Below are positions 48,250 to 61,139 of a stretch of DNA of 63,538 nucleotides, in pieces. Origin of the DNA: Paramecium sonneborni. Taxonomy: Eukaryota > Ciliophora > Oligohymenophorea > Peniculida > Parameciidae. The notes beneath the pieces were generated by a model. That model ran no database searches. It worked only from the letters and a program-made list of their open reading frames with translations, and had not been told where the DNA came from. The position numbers and the translations under genes were made by a program. Each line of letters opens with the position of its first letter. Positions within the stretch are counted from its first letter, which is position 1. The stretch lies in NCBI GenBank assembly GCA_905182985.1, contig CAJJDN010000057.1, forward strand, positions 498,581 through 562,118, given 5' to 3'.

Positions 48250-50686
48250 CAACTTGTTTTCGAATTTACTATTTAAAATTATAATAATGAAAATAGATAA
48301 ATACTAATTAGAAATTTAATTAAAATTTTTTAAATTGTATTTGTTTATCTTTGTATTTCAAACATTATGTTATATTATATAAAGAAAAATTGTTGGAAAC
48401 TCATTAAAATAGAATATATCATTAGATTAATTCATTTATGTGATTAAAAATTAATAAACAATAATTAAAATATTAAATCAAATATATTTATACACCAAAA
48501 TCTTTTGAGTTTAGAAACCTAATAAATAACTTTCTTAATTGTTTCTTTTTCCAAAGGTAATTTTTATTTTGTGTTAAAAGTTTAAAATAATTAATTATTA
48601 AATTAATAAAGAAATCTAATTTAAAATATACTTCATGCCAGTCTCAAATACCAGTATTTTAAATAATTGAAATCTATAATATATATATATATATTAAAAA
48701 TTGTAATTCAATAATGAAAATTGAAAAAAATAACAATATTAGCAACTATTATTAGGAGATAGTGATAAAGTGTCATTACTATATATGCATGTTAATCAAT
48801 TATTGATAATTTGAAGAAAAATTTTGTACACGTACTTAAATTAATTAGATATTATATTATTTGCTGATACTTATAAATCTAAACTTGATTTATATAAGTT
48901 TCATAAAATTTTGTTAAAAGCTCAAACATTTGAGATTGTTTATTATAATATTATAGTTGCTATAATCAAACACATTATGTTAATTCAAATGAATACTTCT
49001 AATTTTATAGTTATAATTTAATTCATAGTTATTAATAATATTAATAATAAGGATGTCTTGAATGTTCTTATTGATTTATTTTCACATGATGTAAAGTTCT
49101 CTGAGAAAGTATAATTCTAGTTAGATTAGAGTGAATATATTTGTTATCATCTGCATATTTCAATTAATATATAACTTTGTCTATATTGTTTAAATTTGCT
49201 TTGATGTCAATGCTATTATGATTTATTAAAATATCAACCAATGGTTAAACTTTTTTAAGTAAAATATTTTCACAATATAAAAATAAAAAAAGAAACAATA
49301 ATATATAGAGAATTTAGAATTTGATGTTAAGTATTTTTAATTTTATAATTTTAATTTTAGCAAAGTTCTTATAGTTATGTAGTAAAATTAATTTCTCTAC
49401 CAATTCAACTAACATTTAATAATATCTTTGATTCTTTAAGTAATATTATGATATAAAATATAATTAATGATGAATAGAGTAGATTTAAAAAATAAAATAA
49501 CTAACTTGAATAAACAACATTATTATCTTTTAATACGAAATTAATACTCTAAGAGGTAATTTAGTATTTATACATTATATATTAAGATTATGATAATTAT
49601 ATCTCAAGATTGAGATATGTATTTTCTAATTTGAATATCAAATGAACGTATATCCCACAATACAATATATTATCCATCTAAACTCATCGAGCCAAACATA
49701 AAGGAATCTTATAATTCAATTACTTATTGTAATTTGCATGTCCAAAATTCTTCACTTTCCTTTATTTTAATTCCTTCTTTAGAAATAGGAAATTTGAAAT
49801 TTACTAAATTCAATTTATTTCCATTCTTTATAATAAGAGTTTCTGTAATTTAAGAATAACATGGTGGAAATAATCCAAAACAAGAATCACCAGGTTCTGC
49901 TAAATTCAAATGATCTAATGATTTAATAAAATGCTAATGTTAATTTTAANTACTTATAAATCTAAACTTGATTTATATAAGTTTCATAAAATTTTGTTAA
50001 AAGCTCAAACATTTGAGATTGTTTATTATAATATTATAGTTGCTATAATCAAACACATTATGTTAATTCAAATGAATACTTCTAATTTTATAGTTATAAT
50101 TTAATTCATAGTTATTAATAATATTAATAATAAGGATGTCTTGAATGTTCTTATTGATTTATTTTCACATGATGTAAAGTTCTCTGAGAAAGTATAATTC
50201 TAGTTAGATTAGAGTGAATATATTTGTTATCATCTGCATATTTCAATTAATATATAACTTTGTCTATATTGTTTAAATTTGCTTTGATGTCAATGCTATT
50301 ATGATTTATTAAAATATCAACCAATGGTTAAACTTTTTTAAGTAAAATATTTTCACAATATAAAAATAAAAAAAGAAACAATAATATATAGAGAATTTAG
50401 AATTTGATGTTAAGTATTTTTAATTTTATAATTTTAATTTTAGCAAAGTTCTTATAGTTATGTAGTAAAATTAATTTCTCTACCAATTCAACTAACATTT
50501 AATAATATCTTTGATTCTTTAAGTAATATTATGATATAAAATATAATTAATGATGAATAGAGTAGATTTAAAAAATAAAATAACTAACTTGAATAAACAA
50601 CATTATTATCTTTTAATACGAAATTAATACTCTAAGAGGTAATTTAGTATTTATACATTATATATTAAGATTATGATAATTATATC
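48250..50686. other. Gene-poor stretch containing an artefactual duplication
   Basis: No gene is seen upstream of the STAND start. From 48868 the sequence is one copy of an exact 1082-bp direct duplication, then a single N at 49950, then the second copy. The first copy ends with a truncated 3' piece of the WD40 gene whose full version is at 50687-52142. Confidence 0.8.
48868..49949. repeat. 1082-bp exact direct repeat, copy 1
   Basis: Identical as far as I can read to 49951-51032, and separated from it by a single N at 49950. Likely the overlapping end of one contig. Confidence 0.9.
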
Positions 50687-51032
50687 TCAAGATTGAGATA
50701 TGTATTTTCTAATTTGAATATCAAATGAACGTATATCCCACAATACAATATATTATCCATCTAAACTCATCGAGCCAAACATAAAGGAATCTTATAATTC
50801 AATTACTTATTGTAATTTGCATGTCCAAAATTCTTCACTTTCCTTTATTTTAATTCCTTCTTTAGAAATAGGAAATTTGAAATTTACTAAATTCAATTTA
50901 TTTCCATTCTTTATAATAAGAGTTTCTGTAATTTAAGAATAACATGGTGGAAATAATCCAAAACAAGAATCACCAGGTTCTGCTAAATTCAAATGATCTA
51001 ATGATTTAATAAAATGCTAATGTTAATTTTAA
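49951..51032. repeat. 1082-bp exact direct repeat, copy 2
   Basis: Begins right after the N at 49950 and reads on without a break into the rest of the WD40 gene, so this copy is the one in a natural context on its right side. Confidence 0.9.
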
Positions 51033-52142
51033 ACAAAAAAATGAAGTTTAGTTCCTTTATTTGGTAATACTGTCAAGAGATCATTAGTAATAAAACATAT
51101 ACGAATAATTTCTTAAGGGAATTTGATTTTTTATTTAACATACCATTAAGATTATTGATTAGGTTCCATTATCAATAGAAATTTCTCATCTGAACAAGAT
51201 ACTAATTTATTACCTTCATAGTTGATTGCCATATCATTTATAGGTCTTGAAAAGTCCTTAAATGTTTGTTAACAAGTCCATTAATGATCTTTTGACCAAA
51301 ATTTTATTGTTGAGTCTTGAGAACCAGATATTATAATATCTTCTCTAATTGGATGAATAAGTAATTAACTTACTTAATCTGAATGTCCCTTCAATCTATA
51401 CTAAAGTCCATAACAAATAGAGGAGTCTTGCTTAGGCAACTTTTACCATATTATTATTGAATTATCAACCATTGATGCTCCAGATATAAATGAGTCATTT
51501 TAATTTGGAAGATTAAAGAATTTAAGAGATACAACATCATTTGAATGTTCTTTCAGTTTTTATATCTCTTTCATCTACCCTGGTTGTCCATTAATATAAG
51601 GAATTTCAAATACTTTTATTTTACGACCTGCACCTATGATTATCAAAGTTTTTTGTTAATTTATTGCATTAGCATATGAAATATGAGTCATTTTTGTAGA
51701 TACTTCTGGTAGAAGTTCATATATATTTGGGTTTTACTTATAATTCTGTTACATAATTCACTTTTTAATATCCTATTTTTATTAATTCAATTGCATTATT
51801 CATCAAAAATTTATTAAATTTTTCTATCTCTATATTTTATTCATTGAATATACTTATTTAGGATAAATATTATCACATAATGGTAGATTGAGATAATAAT
51901 TGATTAATATTACTAAAATCTATAATTAAACAAAAAATATTATTCATAAATATTCTATCTCTAAATTTGTCATCCACTTAATATTTTATATTTCGCGATA
52001 AATTTTTAAGTATCCTTTCAAATTGGTTTTCATGTAAGTCGTTATCATAAAAGCATAACTTTAAATCAATTAGATATTTTGAGCAAAATCCACTTTATCA
52101 TTCCATTATTGGATACCATGTTATGACAACAGATTAGTGCAT
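50687..52142 (-). CDS. WD40 repeat protein
   Basis: A 460-residue protein with introns of 24, 24 (donor GTG) and 25 nt, exact in codon count. The N-terminus has a CGFC pair and helical sequence (NEQNIEIEKFNKFLMNNAIE). WD40-type blades follow: MTHISYANAINQQKTLIIIG, HSNDVVSLKFFNLP, HSDQVSQLLIHPIREDIIIS with SQDSTIKFW, and a last blade SFMFGSMSLDGQYIVLWDIR. The blades are degenerate, consistent with one seven-bladed propeller. Its 3' part lies inside the duplicated segment, so an incomplete second copy of its end appears at about 49600-49949. Function is unknown; many such WD40 genes exist in Paramecium. Confidence 0.78.
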
Positions 52143-53504
52143 TTTATTGAGTTTATAGTGTTTGGTTTTAACATTTTTTATAAAATTAATTTTACATTAT
52201 ACAACAAAAAAGAAGAAAAAAATTGATAATGACTAAATCTTTTTTATTAATAATAATTTTTTATTTGAAATCTTTCTAGCTGTCCCTTTTCCTATTTTTA
52301 CTTTTATAATTAAATATCATCTTTTTATATTTAATGAAAGTGAATAATGTTTATATAATTGATAAATAATATTAAAATCACTATTATTAACTTTTCACAG
52401 TCCAAAGTAAAGTTATATAATTTATATAAATGACCTTTGCCATTCTTTATTATAGAATAAAAATATTAAGTATTAAATCTTGAGAGAACTAAGTTTTTTA
52501 TATTGATTTTTTAGTTTGGATATATTTTCAAAATTTTTTTTATTGGAAATATTTACATTTTTAATTTTTTAAATAATTTATTTTACTTTTGAATTTTTTT
52601 AAATTTTATGATAAAAAATTAAAGGGAAAATAAAATAAAATGATAATGTATATTAACAGAAAATTTTGATTACTTTCTTTTTAGATTATTTTAAGCAAAA
52701 TTATCTTGAAAATAACAATTGAATATACATACAAATATTAATAAAATATTTTTAAGTTAAATATTTAATAAATTTAATCTTTGCTTTTTAAACCTTTTCA
52801 AATCAATTATTATGAAAAAATTATGATCTAGTATTTAGAGCTAATAAAATTAATTGAAATACAATTCATTATTATCAACTTGTTACAAATACTTTAAAAA
52901 GATTATTCAAACTTTAATTATGCGATAAGACCATTTAAACTACAAATATTTATAAAATTTAATAAAAAAAATCTATAGTTTTCAATCAAAATAGTATCTT
53001 TTGATATAAGTGTAAAATTCAAATTTCTATAAATCAGATCACTAAAAAAATGTAGAGAAAAACAACAATCATATTTCGTTGAATGTTATATATATTATTC
53101 ATCAAGTCCTCAAATATTAATTAATTAGGTTTTGTCAAAAATGATTTCCAAATTACCAACTAAATTACAAATAATAAGAATAAAATTTATTAATATTAAA
53201 AATTAAGCAATTTGAATTATTGAACTTGATAGCAAACAAATAATATTGAATGGCAAATGGCAAAAATAAAAAATTTAGAATGATAAATTCATATCAATTA
53301 AAAATTTTCTTTTTTCTATAATTCGAAATTAAACTATGACTTCATTCTAATAGAATTTGGAGAGTATTTACGTTTTTTAAATACTCTAAAATATAACATA
53401 AAAATTTAGAATTTTTCTTTAAATAATTTATGATAGATATTTAAATAATTAAAAACAATATTAATGAATAAATAAAAATTTATTAATGAATGTTCTTAAC
53501 TTCT
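52143..53504. other. AT-rich intergenic region
   Basis: About 1.36 kb between two minus-strand genes, including the WD40 gene promoter. It is rich in A/T homopolymers. No coding pattern, structured RNA or repeat array is apparent. Confidence 0.5.
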
Positions 53505-54283
53505 TCATGCAAGTGTGTGAAAATTAGAATAGAAATCATCATCTTCAACCTAGAATGACTGACTATCACAAGCCATAAAGTTTAATTAGCTTTATTCAAA
53601 TTCTTTATTGAGATTGACATTTTCTAAAAGCAATTTTCCTTTATGCTCCTATCTGGCTTTAGTTAAAATTTCTTTTGCTTGTTCAGATGAAAGTTTTGTG
53701 TAATATGGGTTTTAAACATCTAAGTGTGATGTAAGAATACATGAATAGAATCGATTTTTTACCTAGTTTTGCTGGACTAAATAATAAAAACAGAGTACCG
53801 TTCTTCCATTTAATTATAATGCTATTTAAGACCATTTAGATCCTATACTTATGTAGTTTTAGTAAATAAACTCATCTTCTTCTGCTGTAAAAGGATTTTT
53901 ATTTAAATTAGGATTCAGACTATTGTTGTATCTCTCCATACATTATTTATTTGTTTTCCCTATAAAGTTTTTAGAAATCTCATTCCATCTTTTTCCTTAA
54001 GTTTGAACCAATTTTGAAAGTAAATTATCTTCACTCAATGTCCATTTCACTTTTTTTTTTTTCTAATTTAAGAAATATTCTTTACATTTTTTCCCTTTAA
54101 TCTTTTCCATCTCTATATACAAGAATTAGGATTTCTGTTTGGAAAACTTTATGCCACTTAACACCAACTTGTTCCACATTTCTTTATAGTTTAACGTAGT
54201 AAATTATCTTCCTCAAGAGTCCATCTATCTCTTTGTTAAGTTTTTTCAATAGATGAAATTCTTCTAGACTCTATTTAATCCAT
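53505..54283 (-). CDS. MYB-type DNA-binding protein with three repeats
   Basis: A 251-residue protein with one 23-nt intron (exact codon count). Three SANT/MYB repeats: RWTLEEDNLLRQTIKKCGTS ending SCIQRWKRL, KWTLSEDNLLSKLVQTQGKR with QCMERYNNSLNP, and FTAEEDEFIYQNYISIGSKW with IALQLNGRT ... QVKNRFYS. Tryptophans and the KNRF recognition helix are conserved, so it should bind DNA and may act as a transcription or snRNA-activating (SNAPC4-like) factor. Between NGRT and QVKNRF there are 11 residues instead of the usual two or three, possibly a retained in-frame intron or a loop insertion. The C-terminus is acidic (VEDDDFYSNF). Confidence 0.88.
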
Positions 54284-55512
54284 CGTTTTGTTTGTTTTTA
54301 TAATTAAAATGTATTTGATACTTTTTTAGTATATTATAGGCCTTAAAGTTCGTTTTTAAAAATAGAAAATTTTTTTGTCTTATTTTTGCATTTTAGTGCT
54401 CCTAATTTCATAATCTTCTATAATCTTAGGACCAATTTTTTGAGTTTTTATTATTTTCTTTTAGAAAGCTAGAAAAACTCCTAACAATAATCAAACTAAA
54501 ATAATAAATTTCAAAGAATAATATCAATAATTGATAGATTTAGTTGAAAAGATTAGAAATATTTAGAATTATATCTATTTTTCATATTATAATTGATTAC
54601 AAGTCAAATCTAAATGAAACACTTTCTTGATTATAAATTATTACAATAGAAATATAATCAATATATAGAATGTGATAATAAATAGTTCTTTTTTTTTAAC
54701 TGACAATAATTTGTATATGTAAAAAGAATAATAGACTATTTGGCTTATTTGAATTTTCACTTTCTTTAGCATAATTATAAAATTTTTATGAATATTTATT
54801 TAATCTTTCTTTGATATAAAAAAGTAGAATAAACTTTTGAGAAATTTATTAAGAATATAGATGTAAATTATAGATTTATGTTCATAAATACCTTATAAAT
54901 TTGAAAAATGATTTGGACTCTCATTTCATGCCTATTTATAAATATCTGCAATTTGATTGGAAGTTATTAAAGTCTATTGATCCAAAAAAGATCATGAAAA
55001 TAAGATTATATGAAGATTATCTGATAGTTAATGTTAATGATGCTAAATTATTCTAAAATAACTTATTTTCTCTTTAAAAATAAAAAAAGATTAACTTTCA
55101 TTCCATTTCCTATTAATAAGTCTATTTAGGCTTTTTGACTAAGATTAATATGTAGTTAGAAATATTCATCTTCAATTTTAAAATTTTATCACATCTATTT
55201 ATTTTGAACTTTAAAACAAAATAGATTATTAAGAATAATTATCTCCAAATATTTTGTATGAAATAATTGAAGTAGAAATGTGTTTATTCTAATCATAAAG
55301 AAAGTATTTAATCAATATATAAAATTAGAAAAATACTTCATCTGGGCTTCTTTAGAAGAAAATAATTTTTATTAAACCTATTTTGATTGAATTGATAAAA
55401 TAAGTTCAACTTGATTCATTATAATCTTACTTATTTTTTTTATAATTTGTTTTATAATGTTTGTTTAATTCATAAAGTTAAATTCTTATATTATTTAATT
55501 AAAAAAATAATA
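54284..55512. other. Intergenic region with a possible gene remnant
   Basis: About 1.2 kb between the MYB start and the SET gene start (divergent). The right half contains a plus-strand protein-like segment near 54909-55110, described separately. Nothing else is seen. Confidence 0.5.
54909..55110 (+). pseudogene. Possible DZIP1-like N-terminal fragment
   Basis: The frame reads HFMPIYKYLQFDWKLLKSID then PKKIMKIRLYEDYL. The F-x-W-xx-(L/I)-xx-(I/V)-D pattern is reminiscent of the start of DZIP1-type basal body proteins. Downstream the frame stays open to about 55380 but loses coding character, and no kinase-like, zinc-finger or other domain follows. It could be a relic of a duplicated gene or a chance match. 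Confidence 0.3.
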
Positions 55513-57692
55513 ATGAAAAGGCATAGTATCGGAAAACGATTTAAAAAGCTTAAGGGAATGAATAAAGCTGATCCTGATGCGATTATACCAGAAACTCCAA
55601 AATTAATAGAAGATTTTATAGAATCTCTAAATTAATAAGGAGCTGTAATAAACAAAGTTAAATATGCAATTTTTTAAACAAAAAATGGTTTAAAATACCC
55701 AGGCCTTATTGGTATTTAATGATTATAAATCTAGCAACTGAGACTATTGTACCAAATGATAATCTTGTCACTCTTCCAAGAGAAACACTACTTACTACTA
55801 GATAGGCATTTGAGTCCCCTTTAAAACCTATGTTTCTAGAATATCCATAAATTTTTAGCCCTCAATTTATACCTTCATGGCAATATAATATAATTCTAAC
55901 ATTTTTGCTTTATGAATATTAAAAAGGTCCTGAATCAAAATGGCATCTACTTATTAATAATTTTCCTAAGGATATAGATTATGCAGTATATTGGAAATCT
56001 GAGGATTTAGAATTGTTAAAAGATAAATATATGGTAAAGCATGCTAAAACAAAGAATGGATATCTTATTGCCACATTTTAAAGTATTTAATATATTGCAA
56101 GTAAATTCCCTTCTCTCTTTAAACCAAAAATTGTAACATTAGAAAATATTATTTGGATTCACACAAGTATTGTTACAAGATGTTTTGGAGGTTAGGGTTT
56201 AAAGTATGTTACTATGGTACCATTTTGTGAATTATTTAATCATGAGAGTGCTGATGTTTGTTATGATCTTTAATAAAATGATGGAAGTACAAAATATGGT
56301 TATGAGTTTATGACATAAAAATTAGTTAAAGGATAAAAAGATGATGATGAATTATCAATTGATTCTTTTGATAATTCATAACATTCAGAAGATGATATTA
56401 GTGATTCTGAATATATCACTGGAGATTATAATGAATATCAAGAATTTGATTTTGATGGATTTACAAATAAAATAACTAACCATTTTTAAGAAAACTTGAA
56501 AAAAATACCTTCAATTTAAGAATAATAACAATTATATACAAAAATGATGAAAGAATTTAATATTAAATTCAATATTTAAAGAGATGTTTTCTAATTAGCT
56601 ATTGATTCTAAAGCAATCTTATTTCAAAACCTTGATTTTGGAGATAATTTTTCTATCTTGTTTTTAGGCTATATTTTCTATGCCTTAGATACATCCATAA
56701 AAGATTATTTTGATGAAAATATATCTTCATTTTAAGCTAGATAAATTTTTGAAAGAATCAAAAATATTTGTACTACATATTTAGATAATTGGTACACCTT
56801 TAATAATGTTGTCAAGAAAAATCCAATCTAAAAAAAAATTAATTTTTTTGCTTAAAAAATTGGATAAAAACCAACCAAAATCATTCCAACTGTTGAATTA
56901 TTGTTATCGAAGCCCATAGATCGAAGCAAAGATTATTATAAAAATGTTTGGGAGAAGGAAAATTTTAAAAATCTACTTATGAGAACTAGAGATTACTTTG
57001 AAAAAGGATCTCAGGTTTATTTTTGTTATAGTCAATTATCAAACAGATAGATGATCCTCAAATATGGAATGGCATTGGAATACAATAAATTTAATAGTGC
57101 TTTTTTGAGAGTTGAATATTTTGAATATCTTAATAAAAAGTAAGCCAAATGGTTAGCACATCAATTTAAATTAGATAAATATAAAAGATTTAAATTAAAA
57201 TTTATAAAACCACCTTATGAATTAATTATTTTCTGTAAATTAGTTTATTGGTAATATATAAGTTAAAATCTATTAGGGATTTGAATGTTTAATCTGTAGA
57301 TACTATATTTTAAATCTAAGATTTATAATTAGAAAAATAAGGATTATCTTTAGCTCTTACTATTCTTGAAAAAGAAAATTCTTAATTTACAGAAAAAATT
57401 GAAGACCTTGAAAAATAACTCTTTGACAAATCCTTAGGATATCATGAATATTTTGCATTAGTTTACAGATTAGAAAGATTAAGAATCTATAATTATAATA
57501 TTAAGTAATTTATTGCATTTAATTAGTCTAATCAAAATTATGATAGTAGTTCTTGACAAAATAATGAAAGGAGTTCAATTTGAAAAAGCTATTGAAAAAA
57601 CAGATTATGATTTTGATTTTTACTAAACTAATCGTTACACTTTAAAGAGATACTTTGATGAATTGAGATGTGTTATAAATAAATCTAAATGA
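55513..57692 (+). CDS. SET-domain protein methyltransferase (SETD3/RLSMT-like)
   Basis: A 702-residue protein after introns of 23, 26 and 22 nt, exact in codon count. The N-terminus (LIEDFIESLNQQGAVINKVK ... VTLPRETLLT) is the usual lead of the SETD3/SETD6/Rubisco-LSMT class. The SET core has an expanded acidic insert and includes GQGLKYVTMVPFCELFNHES, with the NH of the cofactor site. The C-terminal KGSQVYFCYSQLSNRQMILK with YGMALEYNKFN fits the 'G.QV...YG..SN..LL..YG' block, where the Tyr (here FCYS) is catalytic. A helical substrate-binding tail ends at KRYFDELRCVINKSK. The substrate is unknown. An acidic Ser-rich loop (DNSQHSEDDISDSEY) is unusual and may be regulatory. Confidence 0.87.
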
Positions 57693-59060
57693 GATTGAGA
57701 TTATATAGTGTGCTAACAAACATTAAAATATGAATAAAATAACAAAGAGTTCTGTTTATTTATAATTTTCTTAGATAGATTGTATATATATATTCTCAAT
57801 TGATTAATTTATGTCATTTCATCAACATCCTAATTATTAAATTTAAACTAATAAAGAAGTATTATTTAAAAAATAGAAATATTGAGATTAGCTTAATTGT
57901 GTTATTTTTTAAATTGTAAAATATCTCATCTTACAAAATAATTTTAATACTAATAATATAAAAATCCTTATGAAAATAAATTAATTCTGTTATAAAGTAA
58001 ATGATATGTTATAAAATTTAAATCAAGGATTCATATATAAAATAATATAAAATTCTTTTAATTTCATATAAATTTATTTATAAAAATTATAATTGATATT
58101 TTTACATATTTCTTATCTAGTAGTTAATCACTTAAAATATTATGGCTTATGATTATACTACAAATATTACTAAATTTTTAATATTTTATTATTTTTGAAT
58201 TCTAAGAATATAGCAGAATAATTTAATTATTTCATTAATATTATTTATTCTCAACATTCTTACAAAAATAAGTTTTGCTCTTTAATTTTATCAATTATTC
58301 AAAAATTAGCCAGATCAGCCACTCTCTCATTGTGATCATTCTTTTAGATTCCATTTGATTAAGGGGTTTGAATTTTTAAATGAAAATAATTATTCATCGT
58401 GATTTATTAATTAAACAACACCTTTATAAATTATTTAACGGAAGGTTTATTATAATGATAATTACCATAATTTTTCTTGAACTATTATTTGAAGATAATT
58501 TACTTCTCTAATAATTTAAACTATTATCAGAAAAACCAGTATCTAACTATCAAAGGACTTGTTGTTTATTATATTTAATCCTGGAGTCCATAGATTTCTT
58601 AACTTGATCAAAGTTATCTAACCTATTAGAGAAAATTTAAGCTAATAGTGAAAAAGACAAACTTGATTTAGCAAAGCTCTAAAATTATTGTAACTGCGTA
58701 GTAAATTAATTTTTCCGTTTTAATTGGGAAAACATTATTAGTTCATTTATGACTACTTCTTTATCAAATTTTTTTGCTTTTGTAAATTTTTGGATCATAA
58801 AAATAAACTTACAAAAATGAAATAAATATTTTTTGAAAAAACAATGAAAACATTTGATTCTTCATTATGATAAAAAAAATTAGAAACTATCAAATTATTA
58901 AAACATTTGTAAATGTTTATTTTATAAAAAAACAATCAAAAATGTTCGAATGTAAATATAATTTTCACATTTTGATCGTTTGTTATAAAATACATTATTT
59001 AGAAATGATTGATAGGTTTTTATATAATAAATAATTTACACATGTTTGATTGTTTTATTT

Positions 59061-60001
59061 ATATACAATAAGCATATTAAAGTAATAATCTAAATAAATT
59101 TTCATTCTTCACACTTAGATAAAATGAAGCAAAAATGTTTAAACCTTTATTAAATAAGAGGTTTAGTGTATTAATGAAATATTGTTTTTAATTGATTTTC
59201 ATCATAAGAATTAAGATCTTTCGAAATTATTAATTTATATTCTGTAATTAAAATTTCTTGAGTGACAAGTTTATATGAAAATAGTGATCACTCTTAGAAT
59301 GGAAAAAGTTTCAATAAATGGAGGATTTTATTATTTGATCATAAATAATTATAGGAAATGCATAGATTAAATTTGTTAAAATGCTACTGAAATACAATTC
59401 TAATCTAGTTATTAAATGAATCGTGCAAGCACCTATTTTATGATATAAAATGATAAGTACTATCATTTGACTATTATTTTACTAAGCTCTGCTTCTTAAA
59501 TTAATTCCAGACACCGTTGATTTTATATTATGAGTCAGTACTAAAATTCTAATTCAAAAAGTTATTTAAAATTTATTTATCAGTCATAACCTGATTTAAA
59601 TAATAAATAATGCATTTAATTAATAAAACAATTAAATTGTAAAAACTACAACAAAAAATCCATACATATGTGTTTAAGACTTAGATTATGATATTGAAAT
59701 TTTCATAACAAGATTCGATTACTAAAATTCCCACAATTAGTTGTTCCAGTAATTCAATCAAAATCTCAGGAAATGCTAATAGCCATCCGATCTTTTAATT
59801 TTTAAGAGGAAAAAATCTACAAACTCAAAAAAATACTTAAAAGTCATGAAATCACACAACATACTTCTAGTGAGAATCATAAAAATAAGTAATATAATTG
59901 GCTCAGTGTTATAAATAACTTTGATGCTAAGTGTTAAAAAAACTACAATTATATCAATTGACCTAGTCAAATCAAAATAATTATGAAGGAATATCGAAAC
60001 A
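59061..60001. repeat. 941-bp exact direct repeat, copy 1
   Basis: Identical to 60003-60943, separated by one N at 60002. The ends of the two copies coincide exactly with the N, as expected for overlapping contig ends. Confidence 0.9.
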
Positions 60002-60002
60002 N

Positions 60003-60943
60003 ATATACAATAAGCATATTAAAGTAATAATCTAAATAAATTTTCATTCTTCACACTTAGATAAAATGAAGCAAAAATGTTTAAACCTTTATTAAATAAG
60101 AGGTTTAGTGTATTAATGAAATATTGTTTTTAATTGATTTTCATCATAAGAATTAAGATCTTTCGAAATTATTAATTTATATTCTGTAATTAAAATTTCT
60201 TGAGTGACAAGTTTATATGAAAATAGTGATCACTCTTAGAATGGAAAAAGTTTCAATAAATGGAGGATTTTATTATTTGATCATAAATAATTATAGGAAA
60301 TGCATAGATTAAATTTGTTAAAATGCTACTGAAATACAATTCTAATCTAGTTATTAAATGAATCGTGCAAGCACCTATTTTATGATATAAAATGATAAGT
60401 ACTATCATTTGACTATTATTTTACTAAGCTCTGCTTCTTAAATTAATTCCAGACACCGTTGATTTTATATTATGAGTCAGTACTAAAATTCTAATTCAAA
60501 AAGTTATTTAAAATTTATTTATCAGTCATAACCTGATTTAAATAATAAATAATGCATTTAATTAATAAAACAATTAAATTGTAAAAACTACAACAAAAAA
60601 TCCATACATATGTGTTTAAGACTTAGATTATGATATTGAAATTTTCATAACAAGATTCGATTACTAAAATTCCCACAATTAGTTGTTCCAGTAATTCAAT
60701 CAAAATCTCAGGAAATGCTAATAGCCATCCGATCTTTTAATTTTTAAGAGGAAAAAATCTACAAACTCAAAAAAATACTTAAAAGTCATGAAATCACACA
60801 ACATACTTCTAGTGAGAATCATAAAAATAAGTAATATAATTGGCTCAGTGTTATAAATAACTTTGATGCTAAGTGTTAAAAAAACTACAATTATATCAAT
60901 TGACCTAGTCAAATCAAAATAATTATGAAGGAATATCGAAACA
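60003..60943. repeat. 941-bp exact direct repeat, copy 2
   Basis: Begins immediately after the N at 60002 and runs into unique sequence on the right. Confidence 0.9.
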
Positions 60944-61139
60944 AATGGTACTAGTTTAATTACATGATTAAGTGATCAAGTCAGAAGACTATTTCAAAGA
61001 ATCAATAAATTCATTTTGTTCAAACATCTCTTACTCTATAAATAAAATTATCCCTTTCATATTCCATCAAAACATTTTGGCAGATAATATAATCAAAAAT
61101 ATATTTAATTTCATTATTTTAAATAAATTATTAATCTTA

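Noticed and set aside
48250..48420. An upstream exon completing a ubiquitin-like domain before RLRGGG
   Set aside because: A frame beginning MFEIQRQTN is suggestive, but no GT...AG intron joins it in frame to the RLRGGG segment, so I did not annotate it.
48868..51032. Genuine tandem gene duplication or transposon with target-site duplication
   Set aside because: The copies are identical and both edges coincide with a single N, which is better explained by unmerged contig overlap; no transposase or terminal inverted repeats are seen.
59776..60912. Two identical 64-residue minus-strand frames (MTRSIDIIVVFLTLSIKV...)
   Set aside because: They lie in the two copies of the artefactual 941-bp duplication, have no motifs and arise in AT-rich sequence.
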